A DNA stretch of 64,000 bases. Origin: Thermoproteota archaeon (lineage in GTDB: Archaea; Korarchaeota; JAOZGF01; JAOZFZ01). Made by a program: the position numbers and the translations under genes. Each line of letters begins with the position of its first letter. Position 1 is the stretch's first letter. The notes beneath the pieces are model-generated. The model was given only the letters and a program-made list of their open reading frames with translations, searched no databases and was not told the DNA's origin. Of the stretch, positions 1-9,200 are shown in pieces. The stretch is from assembly GCA_027492035.1 (NCBI GenBank), contig JAOZFT010000004.1, forward strand, positions 1 to 64,000, written 5' to 3'.

Positions 1-1757
1 ACTGTGCTGTTTACTAAGGAAAGGAATTCGTTTGTTTTACCTGTACCTAAAACCAAAATGTTTCTTATTTTCCGCATGGAGCAGGAGAAGGTGCAGGGTT
101 CTAAGTTGTTTTCAGCCTCCTTTAACATTTCAGAAACTGTTTTAAGTATTTCTTCTTTGTTCATTCTCATTCCGAAAGGGTTAAAGCCACTCCTAAAACC
201 GTTAACAATATGTGAATCATCAGTTAATACTTCGCCGTTCCTCAACCCTTCTTTCAAAAAAACGTTTAGTATTTCTTCCCTCAACCCTTTAATTACATTG
301 TTTGCGTCAATGAGTAGATAACCGAACTTCTCTTTTCCAGTTTCTATTAAAAGGAACCTCAATCCTCCAGGTCCAACTCCTTCCCTTGGGTTGATTGTAA
401 CTGTTCTTTTCGAAACACCAACCCTTATTTCTGTATTTATCTCTTGGCTTGCTGATTTTACAGCTTCAGCAACAGCTTCCTCTAAAACAAAGGATTCCGG
501 CATATTTACTCTTAAAGGTTCAGCCCAGCTATCGATAGAGTTATGGGCATCAACAACAGCTGAACAGTTAAAACCTAAACTTCTAATCCTGTTCATTAGA
601 GCCCATCCTACAGCGAAACTTATGTCTTCAGTGTTTAAAGGAGATCTGGTCACAATTACTAGGGGGTAGTCACCGAAAATTTGACACTTAACGGTAAAGT
701 CACCCCTTTTCACTTCAACAAGTTTAGAGGCTTTGCTTTTCTCATTTCCGAGAGCTTCCTCAACTGAGGCATTCACTGCAGAAACCACTTTCAAGTTCTC
801 CTTTTTATTAGCTGGGTTTAAGTCAGGTGTACACGTCCCATGCAAAACAATAGGGCATTCAACTCCGTACCTTCTCTCCAGTTCATCCATGATAATAAAT
901 GGTAAGTTACTTCCCCCTATTGCTCCATAAGGGCCGGGGTGAATGTAAGGGGTAGTAATTACTGCCTTTAACTTTTTACCTGCCTTAAAAACCAAAGTTG
1001 AAACTAGGCTTTCTGAGTACTCCCCTATCCTAGTGAAGGCTCCTTCTATTTTGCCGCTTAAACCAACAGCTTCACTTAAGGCGTAATTTAGCATTTCAAC
1101 CATTCCAATCCCGTACCTAGTCTTTAAAGGAGCATTTATAACTTCTAAAAAAGCCCAGACGGCAAGAGTAACCACAACACCTGCAAAAATTACTCTTGGC
1201 AAACTTATCCATTCCCTGAAGGGGGGAACCACAAGCTCTTCCAAACTCCTTATCCTACCCAAAACCAGTAGTAGAAGAAAACTGAACCCCGGCTGGAAAG
1301 ATGAGGAAAACACACTTTTCAAAACTTTAAGGTTGCTTAAAACCAATAAGACAAGGAATTGCAGGGCAAAACCAACAATACAGCCAGCTATGAAGCCGTA
1401 AAGTCTTAAAACAACGATTGAGACATGGAAGAAAGGAAAAAGAAAGGGGAAAACAAGAACAAAGAAAGCAAGAACTAACTCGGTCACTAAAGAAAGGAAG
1501 AAGGACCTTTTTAAACTAAGTAATTCATTTCCACGCAACCAAAAACTATTTAACCCACTTGAAATGAATGCCGGTAAACTTAAAGTAGTGAAGCCAAAAA
1601 CTAAGCCATTAACAACCCTGAAAAGTACGGGAGTCATAGGCTGAAAAAGAAAAGAAACCACACCGGCAACTAAACCAACAACTAAGATTAGGGGGAAAGT
1701 GATTCTAAGACCTGGAATATAGAAAGTAAACTTGGTTAAATCTGAAGAAACTGGCAA
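1..1757 (-). CDS. DUF2070 family membrane protein (3' end off window)
   Basis: The reading frame is open from a TTG at 1757 to the left edge, so the C-terminus is missing; about 585 residues are visible. The first half has several hydrophobic segments. From about residue 272 there is a soluble part with the motif HPGPYGAIGGSNLP, and later TDDSHIVNG followed by a Gly-Phe-Asn-Pro-Phe-Gly stretch. These are hallmarks I recall for the archaeal DUF2070 family, whose function is unknown. GGGGTG lies 7 bases before the TTG and supports this start. It may be nearly complete, since family members are about 600 residues. Confidence 0.85.
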   Translation of the reverse strand, partial: MPVSSDLTKFTFYIPGLRITFPLILVVGLVAGVVSFLFQPMTPVLFRVVNGLVFGFTTLSLPAFISSGLNSFWLRGNELLSLKRSFFLSLVTELVLAFFVLVFPFLFPFFHVSIVVLRLYGFIAGCIVGFALQFLVLLVLSNLKVLKSVFSSSFQPGFSFLLLLVLGRIRSLEELVVPPFREWISLPRVIFAGVVVTLAVWAFLEVINAPLKTRYGIGMVEMLNYALSEAVGLSGKIEGAFTRIGEYSESLVSTLVFKAGKKLKAVITTPYIHPGPYGAIGGSNLPFIIMDELERRYGVECPIVLHGTCTPDLNPANKKENLKVVSAVNASVEEALGNEKSKASKLVEVKRGDFTVKCQIFGDYPLVIVTRSPLNTEDISFAVGWALMNRIRSLGFNCSAVVDAHNSIDSWAEPLRVNMPESFVLEEAVAEAVKSASQEINTEIRVGVSKRTVTINPREGVGPGGLRFLLIETGKEKFGYLLIDANNVIKGLREEILNVFLKEGLRNGEVLTDDSHIVNGFRSGFNPFGMRMNKEEILKTVSEMLKEAENNLEPCTFSCSMRKIRNILVLGTGKTNEFLSLVNST

Positions 1758-2474
1758 TCAATAACACCCCAACAAAAATAAACTTTAATTTAAATCCTAC
1801 TTAAACAAAAATTTTAAAAGTACATGTTTGCGAATGAAAGGGAGTTATAAGGGAAGCAGCAAAAAATCTCCTAGGAAGAGAATTAACAAAGAAAAAAGAC
1901 AGTTATTGTGGCTTAATATGGTTCAGGCTCCTCTAAAGGTAACCTGTAATCAACAAGAAGCAACAATTAAGGAGGAAAAAGAAATCACTACAACAGCACA
2001 CATAAAAAAACAAAGAGAGTAATTAATTCATTAAAAGGGCAGGTATAGAGACATAGCAGATAAGCTTGAGAATACAGAAGTTTCAGAAAGGTTCTACCAA
2101 GGAATTAGTAGACATCCCCACCTTTAAAAATTTCATTGGAAAGATGTGGTGTAGAGGTTTTAGAGACGAAGCTGCAGTTGTTAGTAGGGTGACAAGTGAG
2201 AAGAGATCGGATGTATTTGTTGTGTTTAAAGGATAAAGGGGGAGCTGGTGTTTACAATAATATCTAAAATTATCCAATTAAGAACATTACGGAGTGTATA
2301 GAGACATGCGAGAGATAAGTTTACAGGTGTGTCGGAGAGGGATGTTGAGCAGCTGATAAGGTATGAACTAAGGGATAAATTGGAAAGATACAAGCCTTGA
2401 AAGATTTACAAGAAAATCTGTAGAGACAGATGTGATTTTAAATTTTTTATACGGGTTATTATGTTGTAATAGAC
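1758..2474. other. gene-poor stretch with decayed coding fragments
   Basis: No convincing intact gene is seen here. A 64-codon frame at 1828-2022 (+) is Lys-rich with no recognisable domain. Two short fragments look like diverged copies of each other. One, at about 2043-2126, reads YRDIADKLENTEVSER. The other, around 2309-2400, reads RDKFTGVSERDVEQLI and on to a stop. The pattern resembles the helix-turn-helix of transposases or resolvases, but each piece is broken by stops or frameshifts. A third open piece at about 2091-2236 contains FIGKMWCRGFRDEAAVVSRV. I read the stretch as debris of one or more lost genes. Confidence 0.4.
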
Positions 2475-2864
2475 CTATAAGAGACCTAACTTCTCCATTT
2501 CTTTAATTAGTGCCCGGTTTTTTAAACCGTAAAAAGCCCATTTTCCCCTTTTCCTTCTTTTAATCAAACCAGCTTTTTCCAGTATTCCTAAATGATAAGA
2601 GGCTGCAGGCTGAGTCAGTTCTAAAGCAGTCATTAATTCACAAACACACATTTCACGCAGTAAAAGAAGTTTAATTATCCTTATTCTTGTTGCGTCAGCT
2701 AAAGCTTTAAAAAACCAGCTTTTAGTTTCTGCATGTTCCTGGTTAGCTACTTCACCAGCTAATTGTTTAAATTCATTCCTATACTTTTCAACACCCCTCT
2801 CTATGCATATAGGTGATCCAACCAATTTTTTCCATTTCTCTTTTACTTTTTCTTCAGCCAACAT
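2475..2864 (-). CDS. ArsR/SmtB-family winged-helix repressor
   Basis: This is a 129-residue DNA-binding regulator. The core runs from about residue 48 to 125: a helix containing ALADATRIRIIKLL, then REMCVCEL, then the recognition helix QPAASYHLGILEKAGL and a basic wing RRKRGKWAFYGL. C73 and C75 in the CVC motif match the metal or metalloid site of ArsR-type sensors; C20 could be a third ligand. The ATG has GGAG 7 bases upstream. No arsenic or metal efflux gene is adjacent, so the regulated target is unknown. The first 45 residues are an extra N-terminal helix. Confidence 0.85.
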   Translation of the reverse strand: MLAEEKVKEKWKKLVGSPICIERGVEKYRNEFKQLAGEVANQEHAETKSWFFKALADATRIRIIKLLLLREMCVCELMTALELTQPAASYHLGILEKAGLIKRRKRGKWAFYGLKNRALIKEMEKLGLL

Positions 2865-3477
2865 CAGGCAACTCCTACATATTCACTTCGAAAGATTTCT
2901 GAAAAAGATCAAAAATTCTAATAAAAAACATTTTTAAAAAATTAAACTTTTAAAAGGGGCTTTTACAGCACCACACCCTTCAATTTATTTCAGTTTGTAA
3001 AAGGAGGTTATAGAGAAATAGAGAGGGGAAAATTTTACGGATAAAAACAAACTATGAAGTGAAAACAGGGAATGCAAGGAACTCTGCAGAAATTTCTCAA
3101 TCAGCAGTTGAAAAACAGCAAAATTATATAGCTCAAGTAGAAAGCCCTTTAAAGTTATAAAAAAACGAATTACCAAAAACAAGTTAGGGATTAATTGACA
3201 AGTTAACCGAATCAGCACATCAACTCACACCTAAACATAAACTCATAATCTATGGCAAACCTTAGAAAGAAAGGGTTCATAGGAAATATATGGCGGAGAA
3301 GAAGCGTGGAGGCTTTTAAATAACCTCTCTAGGTTTTTTTTAAGTTGATGAAAGAAATGTTTTTCAAGTAAGGGTTAAAATGAAACAATAAAAGTTTAAG
3401 TCTTTGATTAGGCTTAAAATGAAAGATAGAATGGAAGGTATCTGCCAGAAAAAGAGTATATAGGCTTGTTTAAGCTT
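2865..3477. other. long intergenic stretch with a decayed frame
   Basis: About 610 bases with no gene I can support. A 48-codon plus-strand frame between about 3015 and 3160 reads NSAEISQSAVEKQQNYIAQV near its end, but it lacks a start codon and a ribosome site. At about 3006 a short GYREIERGKFYG frame resembles the YRDIADK fragment at 2043, which suggests a third copy of the same decayed element. The rest is AT-rich and featureless to my eye. Confidence 0.35.
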
Positions 3478-4380
3478 TTACTTTATTAAACCTGATCCGT
3501 CACAAGTTAAGGCTGTTTGTAAGTCTTGAAAACCTTCTCTGCAGCTTGAAAACTTTACATTGTATCTCTCAGTTAATTTCTTGACAGTAAGTATTATTTT
3601 CCTCCTTAATTGTTTGTTTAGATAGTGATAATTCTTTATTTTCACTCCTTCTACAAAATAGGTTTTTCTCCACCTTTTCTCCAGTTCAGGAAAGGCTTTA
3701 ACCATTCTTTCAAAATTATCTTTCTTAACTTTGTAAGTTGAAGAAATGATTTGTGAAACCCCTGCTGCAGAGGCTTCCTTAACAACTTCCTCTAAGTTTT
3801 CAACGGAATCTGTTAGGAAAGGGATGACCGGGTCTAACCTTACAGCTGTAGGTATAGAGTTTTCTTTTAACTCTTTTAAAGCCTCTATCCTTTTATAAGG
3901 AGGAGGAGCAAAAGGCTCAAGTTTCTTAGCTAATTCTTGGTTCATGGTGGTGATTGTAACTGTTACAGCAACCTTTATTTCACGCAATAAATCAATATCT
4001 CTCTTAACCAGGTTGGATTTCGTAACAATTAATACTTTAAATTTCTTCCTCCCCATTTTTAAAAGAACTTCCAAACTTCTCCTAGTTACTTGATTTCTCT
4101 CCTCTAAAAGTTGGTAAGGGTCTGTGCTGCTCGATATCTCAATCACAGAACCCGCAGGAAGTTTTAATAAGTCCCTTTTGAATAAACTTAAAGCATTTAA
4201 TTTGTTTCTAGGTCGGAAGAAGGATTTTATGTAGCTGGAGGAGTAGCAGTAAAGACAGCCATGGCTGCATCCAGTGTAGGGGTTGAAACTATATTTAAAC
4301 GGGCAAGTGCAGAGTTTAGATTTCCATGGATCGAAAGGGTTAACAACGTAGGTTTTAACGTTCCTGTTTACTCCCTCCAT
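3478..4380 (-). CDS. SplB-like radical SAM protein
   Basis: The protein has 300 residues from the chosen ATG. The cluster-binding motif CSHGCLYC near residues 38-45 is a CxxxCxxC radical-SAM site, preceded by a Cys-rich CTCPFKYSFNPYTG. The motif SSSTDPYQ and the general pattern fit COG1533, the spore-photoproduct-lyase-related DNA photolyases. The substrate cannot be told from sequence. A TTG at 4401 would add seven residues, but a TATA-like element at about 4405-4417 on this strand would place transcription start near 4386, downstream of that TTG. I therefore prefer the ATG at 4380. Confidence 0.82.
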   Translation of the reverse strand: MEGVNRNVKTYVVNPFDPWKSKLCTCPFKYSFNPYTGCSHGCLYCYSSSYIKSFFRPRNKLNALSLFKRDLLKLPAGSVIEISSSTDPYQLLEERNQVTRRSLEVLLKMGRKKFKVLIVTKSNLVKRDIDLLREIKVAVTVTITTMNQELAKKLEPFAPPPYKRIEALKELKENSIPTAVRLDPVIPFLTDSVENLEEVVKEASAAGVSQIISSTYKVKKDNFERMVKAFPELEKRWRKTYFVEGVKIKNYHYLNKQLRRKIILTVKKLTERYNVKFSSCREGFQDLQTALTCDGSGLIK

Positions 4381-4404
4381 GCACCTTGTTCCCTCCGCCA
4401 AAGC

Positions 4405-4417
4405 TATTATATTTAAA
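4405..4417 (-). promoter_or_regulatory. TATA box for the radical-SAM gene
   Basis: Read on the minus strand this is TTTAAATATAATA, a good archaeal TATA element. The expected start of transcription, about 25 bases downstream, falls just before the ATG at 4380 and would leave a very short leader. Confidence 0.5.
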
Positions 4418-4442
4418 AAGACTCTTTAAAAATGGGTCTTGA

Positions 4443-4471
4443 GATTAAGGAGCCTATAAGGCTCCTTGATC
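4443..4471 (-). terminator. hairpin between UPF0282 and radical-SAM genes
   Basis: An inverted repeat has 12-base arms (4443-4454 and 4460-4471) with one G-U pair and the loop TATAA. The core arms are AAGGAGCC and GGCTCCTT. On the minus strand it is followed by a short T run. It lies about 210 bases after the UPF0282 stop and just upstream of the next promoter, so it may end the upstream transcript. A regulatory role is the alternative. Confidence 0.4.
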
Positions 4472-4679
4472 AGAAACAGCAAAAAATTTGGAAGCAACTG
4501 CAGTTCTTCCTGCAGAATTGATTCAATAAATTTCTCCTTCCCTCTTCCACTCCTTACTTCCTTATTATCTTTCACTAAACCAGAAACTTGTTTGCAGCAA
4601 TGTGAGAAAATTAAAATTTACTACTTAAACTAAAGCTTTTGTTGGAAAAAAAATAGAAACCTTATTCTGAAGTCTGAAT

Positions 4680-5567
4680 TCATCGGTTTAAAAGGAAAGA
4701 GCTGCCTTTTTCGTAAAGTTTTTTCCTAGAGGCCTCCAGCAAAAGATCATCCACTCCCAGGTAACGAGCAGCAGTCATCACTTCTACTCCTGCTTCCTCC
4801 CCCTTCTCATAAACTTCTCTTAGAGACATTCTATAATTTAGTTCACGTGTTAAGTGATGGTCCAAAATAAGGGTTTTTACGTTAGTCTTTGTTATTACTT
4901 GCAACAGATTCCTTTTACTTTTCTCTAATTCTTTAAATGTGAAACCATTACCAAGTAGATAAGTTGGGGGGCCATCACAAATAATTATTTTAGGTTCTTC
5001 ATTTACTACATAGCTTGTAGCTTTATCATCAAGGAATCCTCCTACATCTGAAGTGAAAAGTATTTTCCCTTTACCTTTCTCGAAAGTTATCATTAAGATA
5101 TAGCCTAGAAAGGTTCCTTCCTCTCCGTGAGGTAGGGGAGGAGAAAATTTGAGGGTTAAATCTTCGAAAGTTAAGGTTTTAGAATCTGCATAAATGAGAA
5201 GTTTTGTTTTCTCCTTCATTTCGTTTTTGAAACGTACTCCCCTCATTTTTTGGTTGTGATTAATGCATTTATTTATGTCTTTAGCCAAAACAATTTTTCC
5301 CTCATAAATTTTTGAATTGTAACTGAAATGGTCCATGTGGTAGTGGGTCACTGTTACGATTTGGGTGTTTCTCGCCTCTTTTTCAAGCATTCCTCTGAAT
5401 TCTTTAAGTTTAGTTTTCTCTATTTCATGAGGAGGAAGTTTAAACCTCCACGCCCCTAAATCAGCCCAAGGATCAACTAAAACCTTCACTTTATTAGTTG
5501 AAACTTTGAAAGAAGAAGACCTAACACCTAAGGAATCAAAAACTAATGGAATGGGATGTAAAGACAT
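4680..5567 (-). CDS. UPF0282 metallo-beta-lactamase-fold hydrolase
   Basis: The protein has 295 residues. The metal-binding signature HYHMDH is at residues 75-80, later SDVGG and DHHLTR supply further likely ligands. The opening LVFDSLGVRSSSFKV and the LVDPWADLGAWRFKLPPH segment match what I recall of UPF0282 (COG2248), a mostly archaeal metallo-hydrolase group with unknown substrate. It should be cytoplasmic, as there is no signal peptide. It is monocistronic, with clear AT-rich spacers on both sides. Confidence 0.85.
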   Translation of the reverse strand: MSLHPIPLVFDSLGVRSSSFKVSTNKVKVLVDPWADLGAWRFKLPPHEIEKTKLKEFRGMLEKEARNTQIVTVTHYHMDHFSYNSKIYEGKIVLAKDINKCINHNQKMRGVRFKNEMKEKTKLLIYADSKTLTFEDLTLKFSPPLPHGEEGTFLGYILMITFEKGKGKILFTSDVGGFLDDKATSYVVNEEPKIIICDGPPTYLLGNGFTFKELEKSKRNLLQVITKTNVKTLILDHHLTRELNYRMSLREVYEKGEEAGVEVMTAARYLGVDDLLLEASRKKLYEKGSSFLLNR

Positions 5568-5850
5568 TTTTACTCCTCTATGAAAGGGAAACTTAAGGAT
5601 TAGTTATGTTTTCCAAAAATTTTTTAAGCTTTTAAACTTATAAGTGTACAAATTTCGTTTTAAACCGGTTTCTTAATAGAATATAAATCATTATTTTTTT
5701 CACTAACAAATCAACTAACGAATTTTTAGAGCGTATTTGATTGTTCTTCCCTGCCTTTAACAGTTAATAAACCAAGTTTTACAAGGCTTAGAAAACCTCT
5801 CGATTAACAAGTTTCATGAGAAGCTTCATTATTTTTAAGTTTTCACGTCT

Positions 5851-7329
5851 TTAACTTTTCAGTTCTTCCTTAATTTTTTCCTTAATTATTTCGCAAAGTG
5901 TTGTTGCAGTGATTTTTGCTTTTGTTTCTTCATTAACCATGTTTTTTATTAGTTTATGGATTATTTTGGAGGAACCTGACCCGTACTGGATTGCCTTCTT
6001 TTCTTTGTTAACTATTTCCTTTGGGAGGGAAATTTTTTCCGCTAATTTCCTCAGAATAACTTTCCTTAGTTTCTTGTTCCCAACTATTGCTATTTTTTGG
6101 TTTAACGGCAGATTTAAACTTATTTCAGCTAATTCTTCGTTTACGTATGGAGCATAGAGGTCTCTTGAGTGAAAGGAACAAATTAAGTTGTCTCTGTCAA
6201 CGTTTGTCCTCCACAAGTTTTTAACATCCATTGTCAGCATTTCTTTGAGCTCGTTCTCTTTATCCAGTATTTTTTCGTATTTTTTGTAGCCGCCAAACAG
6301 TTCATCGGCACCGTTACCTGTAATGTAATTATAGATTCCCTTCTCCTTTGCTGTTTCAGCTGAAAAGAAAAGAGGTGTGCCTATTGTTAAGTTTAAAGGG
6401 TTTACGTCTTCCATAGCTAACCCTATCTCAAACATTTTCTTTTCAACTAGTTCAGGTGTGATCTCTTTTTTTACAAGATTTAAACCAAGCAGTTCAGCAG
6501 CTTTTTCAGAGTTTTCAATGTCTAAACTGTTTCTCAACCCCACAGTTACAAGTGTTAAATCAATTTCTAAATCAGAGAAGATTTTGGCTAAGATGGAACT
6601 GTCTAATCCACCAGAGAAAGATAAAGCAACTTTTCCATAATTTATTAAGTTTAAGTAGTTGAGAATGTTTGTTTTAAGTTTTTGAAACACTAAATCAGAG
6701 TTGTAGATTAATGAACTTGAAACCGGAGAAAGTTTAAAACTGGAAAATTTGCAGCGTACAACATTTCCCCCGTTTTCACCGTTAAAGAAGAGGATTTCTT
6801 TTGGGGGAAGTTGGGAAGGGTTTTCTTCTCCGATGCTCCAAATGAATTTTCTTTCGGACGAAACAAGGAACAAATTTGCCCCTGTTGAATAGAAGAGTGG
6901 TTTACCAGCGAGGGTTCCTCTCACCACTAAAGCTTTTTTAAAATCAGTCAGAAGCAGCGAAAATTCCCCAGTTAACCTGTTTAAAACATTTCTTAATTTC
7001 TTAAACATATCCCTTCTTTGTAAGCATGAAACCAAATCCTCAAACAAATATTCTAGATCTTTTCTTCCTCGGTAGAAGGGAAAGCCGTTACAGAAAAGGA
7101 AACAACCGTCTCGGTTGATAGGTAACGTCTCTTCGCTGTTTCCGTAAAAGAACACAGTTGAACAAGTTAAGGAGCCCCCGTCTTTCCCTTTAATCTCCCT
7201 TCCTTTCTGTAACCCTTCCTCAAAGGAAAGAAAGTACTTGTAACCCCTTGAAACCAAATGTTTAAGAAAGGTTGAGACCTTAATTTCCCTCCTCCCCTCC
7301 TTTATGAATACACCGAAGAACCCGCCCAA
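5851..7329 (-). CDS. asparagine-synthetase-like protein without glutaminase Cys
   Basis: The protein has 492 residues. The C-terminal ATP-binding synthetase domain is intact: SFSGGLDSS at about 237-245 is the PP-loop and GNGADELFGGY at 337-347 is typical of AsnB. The N-terminal part has the fold-like pattern of a class II glutaminase, but the protein starts Met-Gly-Gly instead of Met-Cys-Gly, so the nucleophile is absent. The TTG start is well supported by GGAGGAG about 7 bases upstream. The second codon GGC differs from the Cys codon TGC by one base. Ammonia-dependent asparagine synthesis or another amidation reaction is possible. Confidence 0.8.
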   Translation of the reverse strand: MGGFFGVFIKEGRREIKVSTFLKHLVSRGYKYFLSFEEGLQKGREIKGKDGGSLTCSTVFFYGNSEETLPINRDGCFLFCNGFPFYRGRKDLEYLFEDLVSCLQRRDMFKKLRNVLNRLTGEFSLLLTDFKKALVVRGTLAGKPLFYSTGANLFLVSSERKFIWSIGEENPSQLPPKEILFFNGENGGNVVRCKFSSFKLSPVSSSLIYNSDLVFQKLKTNILNYLNLINYGKVALSFSGGLDSSILAKIFSDLEIDLTLVTVGLRNSLDIENSEKAAELLGLNLVKKEITPELVEKKMFEIGLAMEDVNPLNLTIGTPLFFSAETAKEKGIYNYITGNGADELFGGYKKYEKILDKENELKEMLTMDVKNLWRTNVDRDNLICSFHSRDLYAPYVNEELAEISLNLPLNQKIAIVGNKKLRKVILRKLAEKISLPKEIVNKEKKAIQYGSGSSKIIHKLIKNMVNEETKAKITATTLCEIIKEKIKEELKS

Positions 7330-7367
7330 AATTTTTCTCCTCCTGCAAAAAAAGGAATGTGAAGAAA

Positions 7368-8105
7368 TTAAATTTTAAACTCCTCTCTCATCCATTGAAG
7401 AGTTGCTTCACCTGGGAGGACTATTACGTAGGATTCTCCACTTGAAATATTTGTTTCATAGACGCCCCATTCCCCCGAAAACCTCAACTGAGTGTCAAGG
7501 GTTGACTCGACAAGTAATATTGTTTCTTTAGGTTTAAAAATCCATAAATTAAGGCCTCCCTCCTTGTTTTTCAATGTTTTATTCCATTCAATCCGTAAGT
7601 GGCCATCCAGCTTTAATTTAGTGGGTGGAGAAGGATATTGCTCTGTTTTTAAACATGAAGGAACATTTAATTCTTCTCCCTCCCCTGTTTCCACTACAAC
7701 ACTTGGCTTTAAAACAATGAGAAGCACAGGTGTCTCAAGGTACATGCCCCTTCTTCGAAGATGAATTTTAAAGGGGTAACCGTTTATTTTTAATGTGTCA
7801 TTCAATTCCTGAACTGAAGAAGAGGGGTCAAAAACCCATTTCCTGAAAAGAAAAACACAGAAGTAACGACAAGAGATCACGTTTGCTTCTATAGATGACG
7901 TACGAGTACCAGCTCCACACCAGGTTTCAAAGTTAACTCCCCAATTTACTCCATCAAGTTCAACAACCCTTGGAGAAGTTTTCTTCACGCAACCTATCAA
8001 CAAGAAGGGAGTAATTGTTAAAGGGAGTAAATAACTTAGAGCCATGTACCTCCCAGTTTTCCCCTTTTTTCTAACGTTTCTAAGGAGAAAAGACGCTGCC
8101 TTCAA
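7368..8105 (-). CDS. putative lipoprotein, unknown function
   Basis: The protein has 245 residues and is unrecognised. The N-terminus is basic (residues 9-19), followed by a hydrophobic run ending in LLIGC, a plausible lipobox with Cys39 as the lipid anchor. The remainder is beta-rich and should lie outside the membrane; it ends with an aspartate-poor, Ser/Glu-rich stretch. I take the TTG at 8105 because GAGGTG sits 5 bases upstream; an internal ATG at codon 21 would give a shorter signal sequence. It ends 38 bases before the start of the asparagine-synthetase-like gene and is probably co-transcribed with it. Confidence 0.55.
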   Translation of the reverse strand: MKAASFLLRNVRKKGKTGRYMALSYLLPLTITPFLLIGCVKKTSPRVVELDGVNWGVNFETWCGAGTRTSSIEANVISCRYFCVFLFRKWVFDPSSSVQELNDTLKINGYPFKIHLRRRGMYLETPVLLIVLKPSVVVETGEGEELNVPSCLKTEQYPSPPTKLKLDGHLRIEWNKTLKNKEGGLNLWIFKPKETILLVESTLDTQLRFSGEWGVYETNISSGESYVIVLPGEATLQWMREEFKI

Positions 8106-8285
8106 TGCTGCACCTCAACTTTTTATCAAGTTTTAAACTAAGGGATAAAAAAAACTTAAGAGAGTTTAATTTTTATTTTTTTCCAGAAAAATCTTTTTGC
8201 AGTCTTTCCCCAATTGAAACTTAAAAATTCTTGACTTTACCTAAATAAATTATTTTCCTTTTAAAAAAGAAAGGAGGTTTCATTT

Positions 8286-9041
8286 TTGAATAAGGAAAAA
8301 AAATTGAGAATCGCATTAATTATAGCTGTTGCAGCTGCTTTTGTTTCAGGAATAGTTTTTACAGGTGCTTTAGGAAGAAACAGGTTAGAGAAGGGTGTAG
8401 ACACCAAAAATTCATCTTTAATAACACGTTTCCCTAAAGGAGTGTTAACAGCTAGGGAGGCATATGGACTCGCTTTAAAAAAGGCTTTAAACATTTCCAA
8501 CAAATCTGTTTTAACTGGACTTGTCTGTAGAAGTGTTTCTTTAGATGGAAGAAACATAAACAAGACCTTAAACCTTTACGGTTTCCCTGTAAAAGCTGGA
8601 ACATGGGAATTTACTTTTTACACCCCAGAGAAAATATTTTTCAAAGGTTTCGGAAACAAAAGTTTGCATTCCTTCAGAGTCTTAGTTGAAAATAACGGAA
8701 TCCATGTGGTTCCTGCAGGGGCTGAAAGGATACCCTCAATTAATAGCTTACCTAGTGTTTCAGAATGGCTGGTAGACAGTCCTGAAGCGGTGAAGATAGG
8801 GCTTAAAAATGGAGGAGAAGAATACTTAAAACAGTACAGTGACACAATAATAATGGTGCACCTGATAAGTAATTACTCGCTGAAATATATGAAACACCCC
8901 TTAATGAACAGCGGCGCACCTTGGGTATGGGAAGTAAATTTTGGGAGTTGTTTTTCAGCAGCAGAGCAACACTGCTTCATCGACGCCTCAACAGGTAAAG
9001 TTTTAAAAGTGGAGAGAAGAGGATTAGAAAGTCACAGTTAA
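8286..9041 (+). CDS. membrane-anchored PepSY-like protein
   Basis: The protein has 251 residues. Residues 8-26 form a membrane anchor after a short basic start (NKEKKLR), so the bulk is outside the cell. The C-terminal stretch WVWEVNFGSC followed by CFIDASTGKVLKVERR has the Trp-x-Val ... Asp-x-x-Thr-Gly-Lys-Val pattern of PepSY domains. An LTAREAYGLALKKA segment at about residue 54 is the usual preceding helix. The two cysteines of the last domain could form a disulfide. The TTG start has GGAGG 8 bases upstream. It faces the UPF0182-like gene, and its partner is unknown. Confidence 0.5.
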   Translation: MNKEKKLRIALIIAVAAAFVSGIVFTGALGRNRLEKGVDTKNSSLITRFPKGVLTAREAYGLALKKALNISNKSVLTGLVCRSVSLDGRNINKTLNLYGFPVKAGTWEFTFYTPEKIFFKGFGNKSLHSFRVLVENNGIHVVPAGAERIPSINSLPSVSEWLVDSPEAVKIGLKNGGEEYLKQYSDTIIMVHLISNYSLKYMKHPLMNSGAPWVWEVNFGSCFSAAEQHCFIDASTGKVLKVERRGLESHS

Positions 9042-9200
9042 GGGCAGATAAAGACAGTTAAAAGACGTTACTTTGCAACTTTGACTCTGAAAAGTGAAGG
9101 CATTACTTTAACAGTGAGTAGGAGTAGTTTAAACGTTAAGCAAAGAAAAAGAACAAGTTTTTTAAGGAGTAAAGCAGGAAAAAGGAGTGAAGGTGTAGGT

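Noticed and set aside
4..930. Plus-strand open frames over the first kilobase
   Set aside because: They are shadows of the DUF2070 coding frame on the other strand.
1828..2022. Small basic ORF
   Set aside because: Composition-biased, no domain, no clear ribosome site, and set among decayed fragments.
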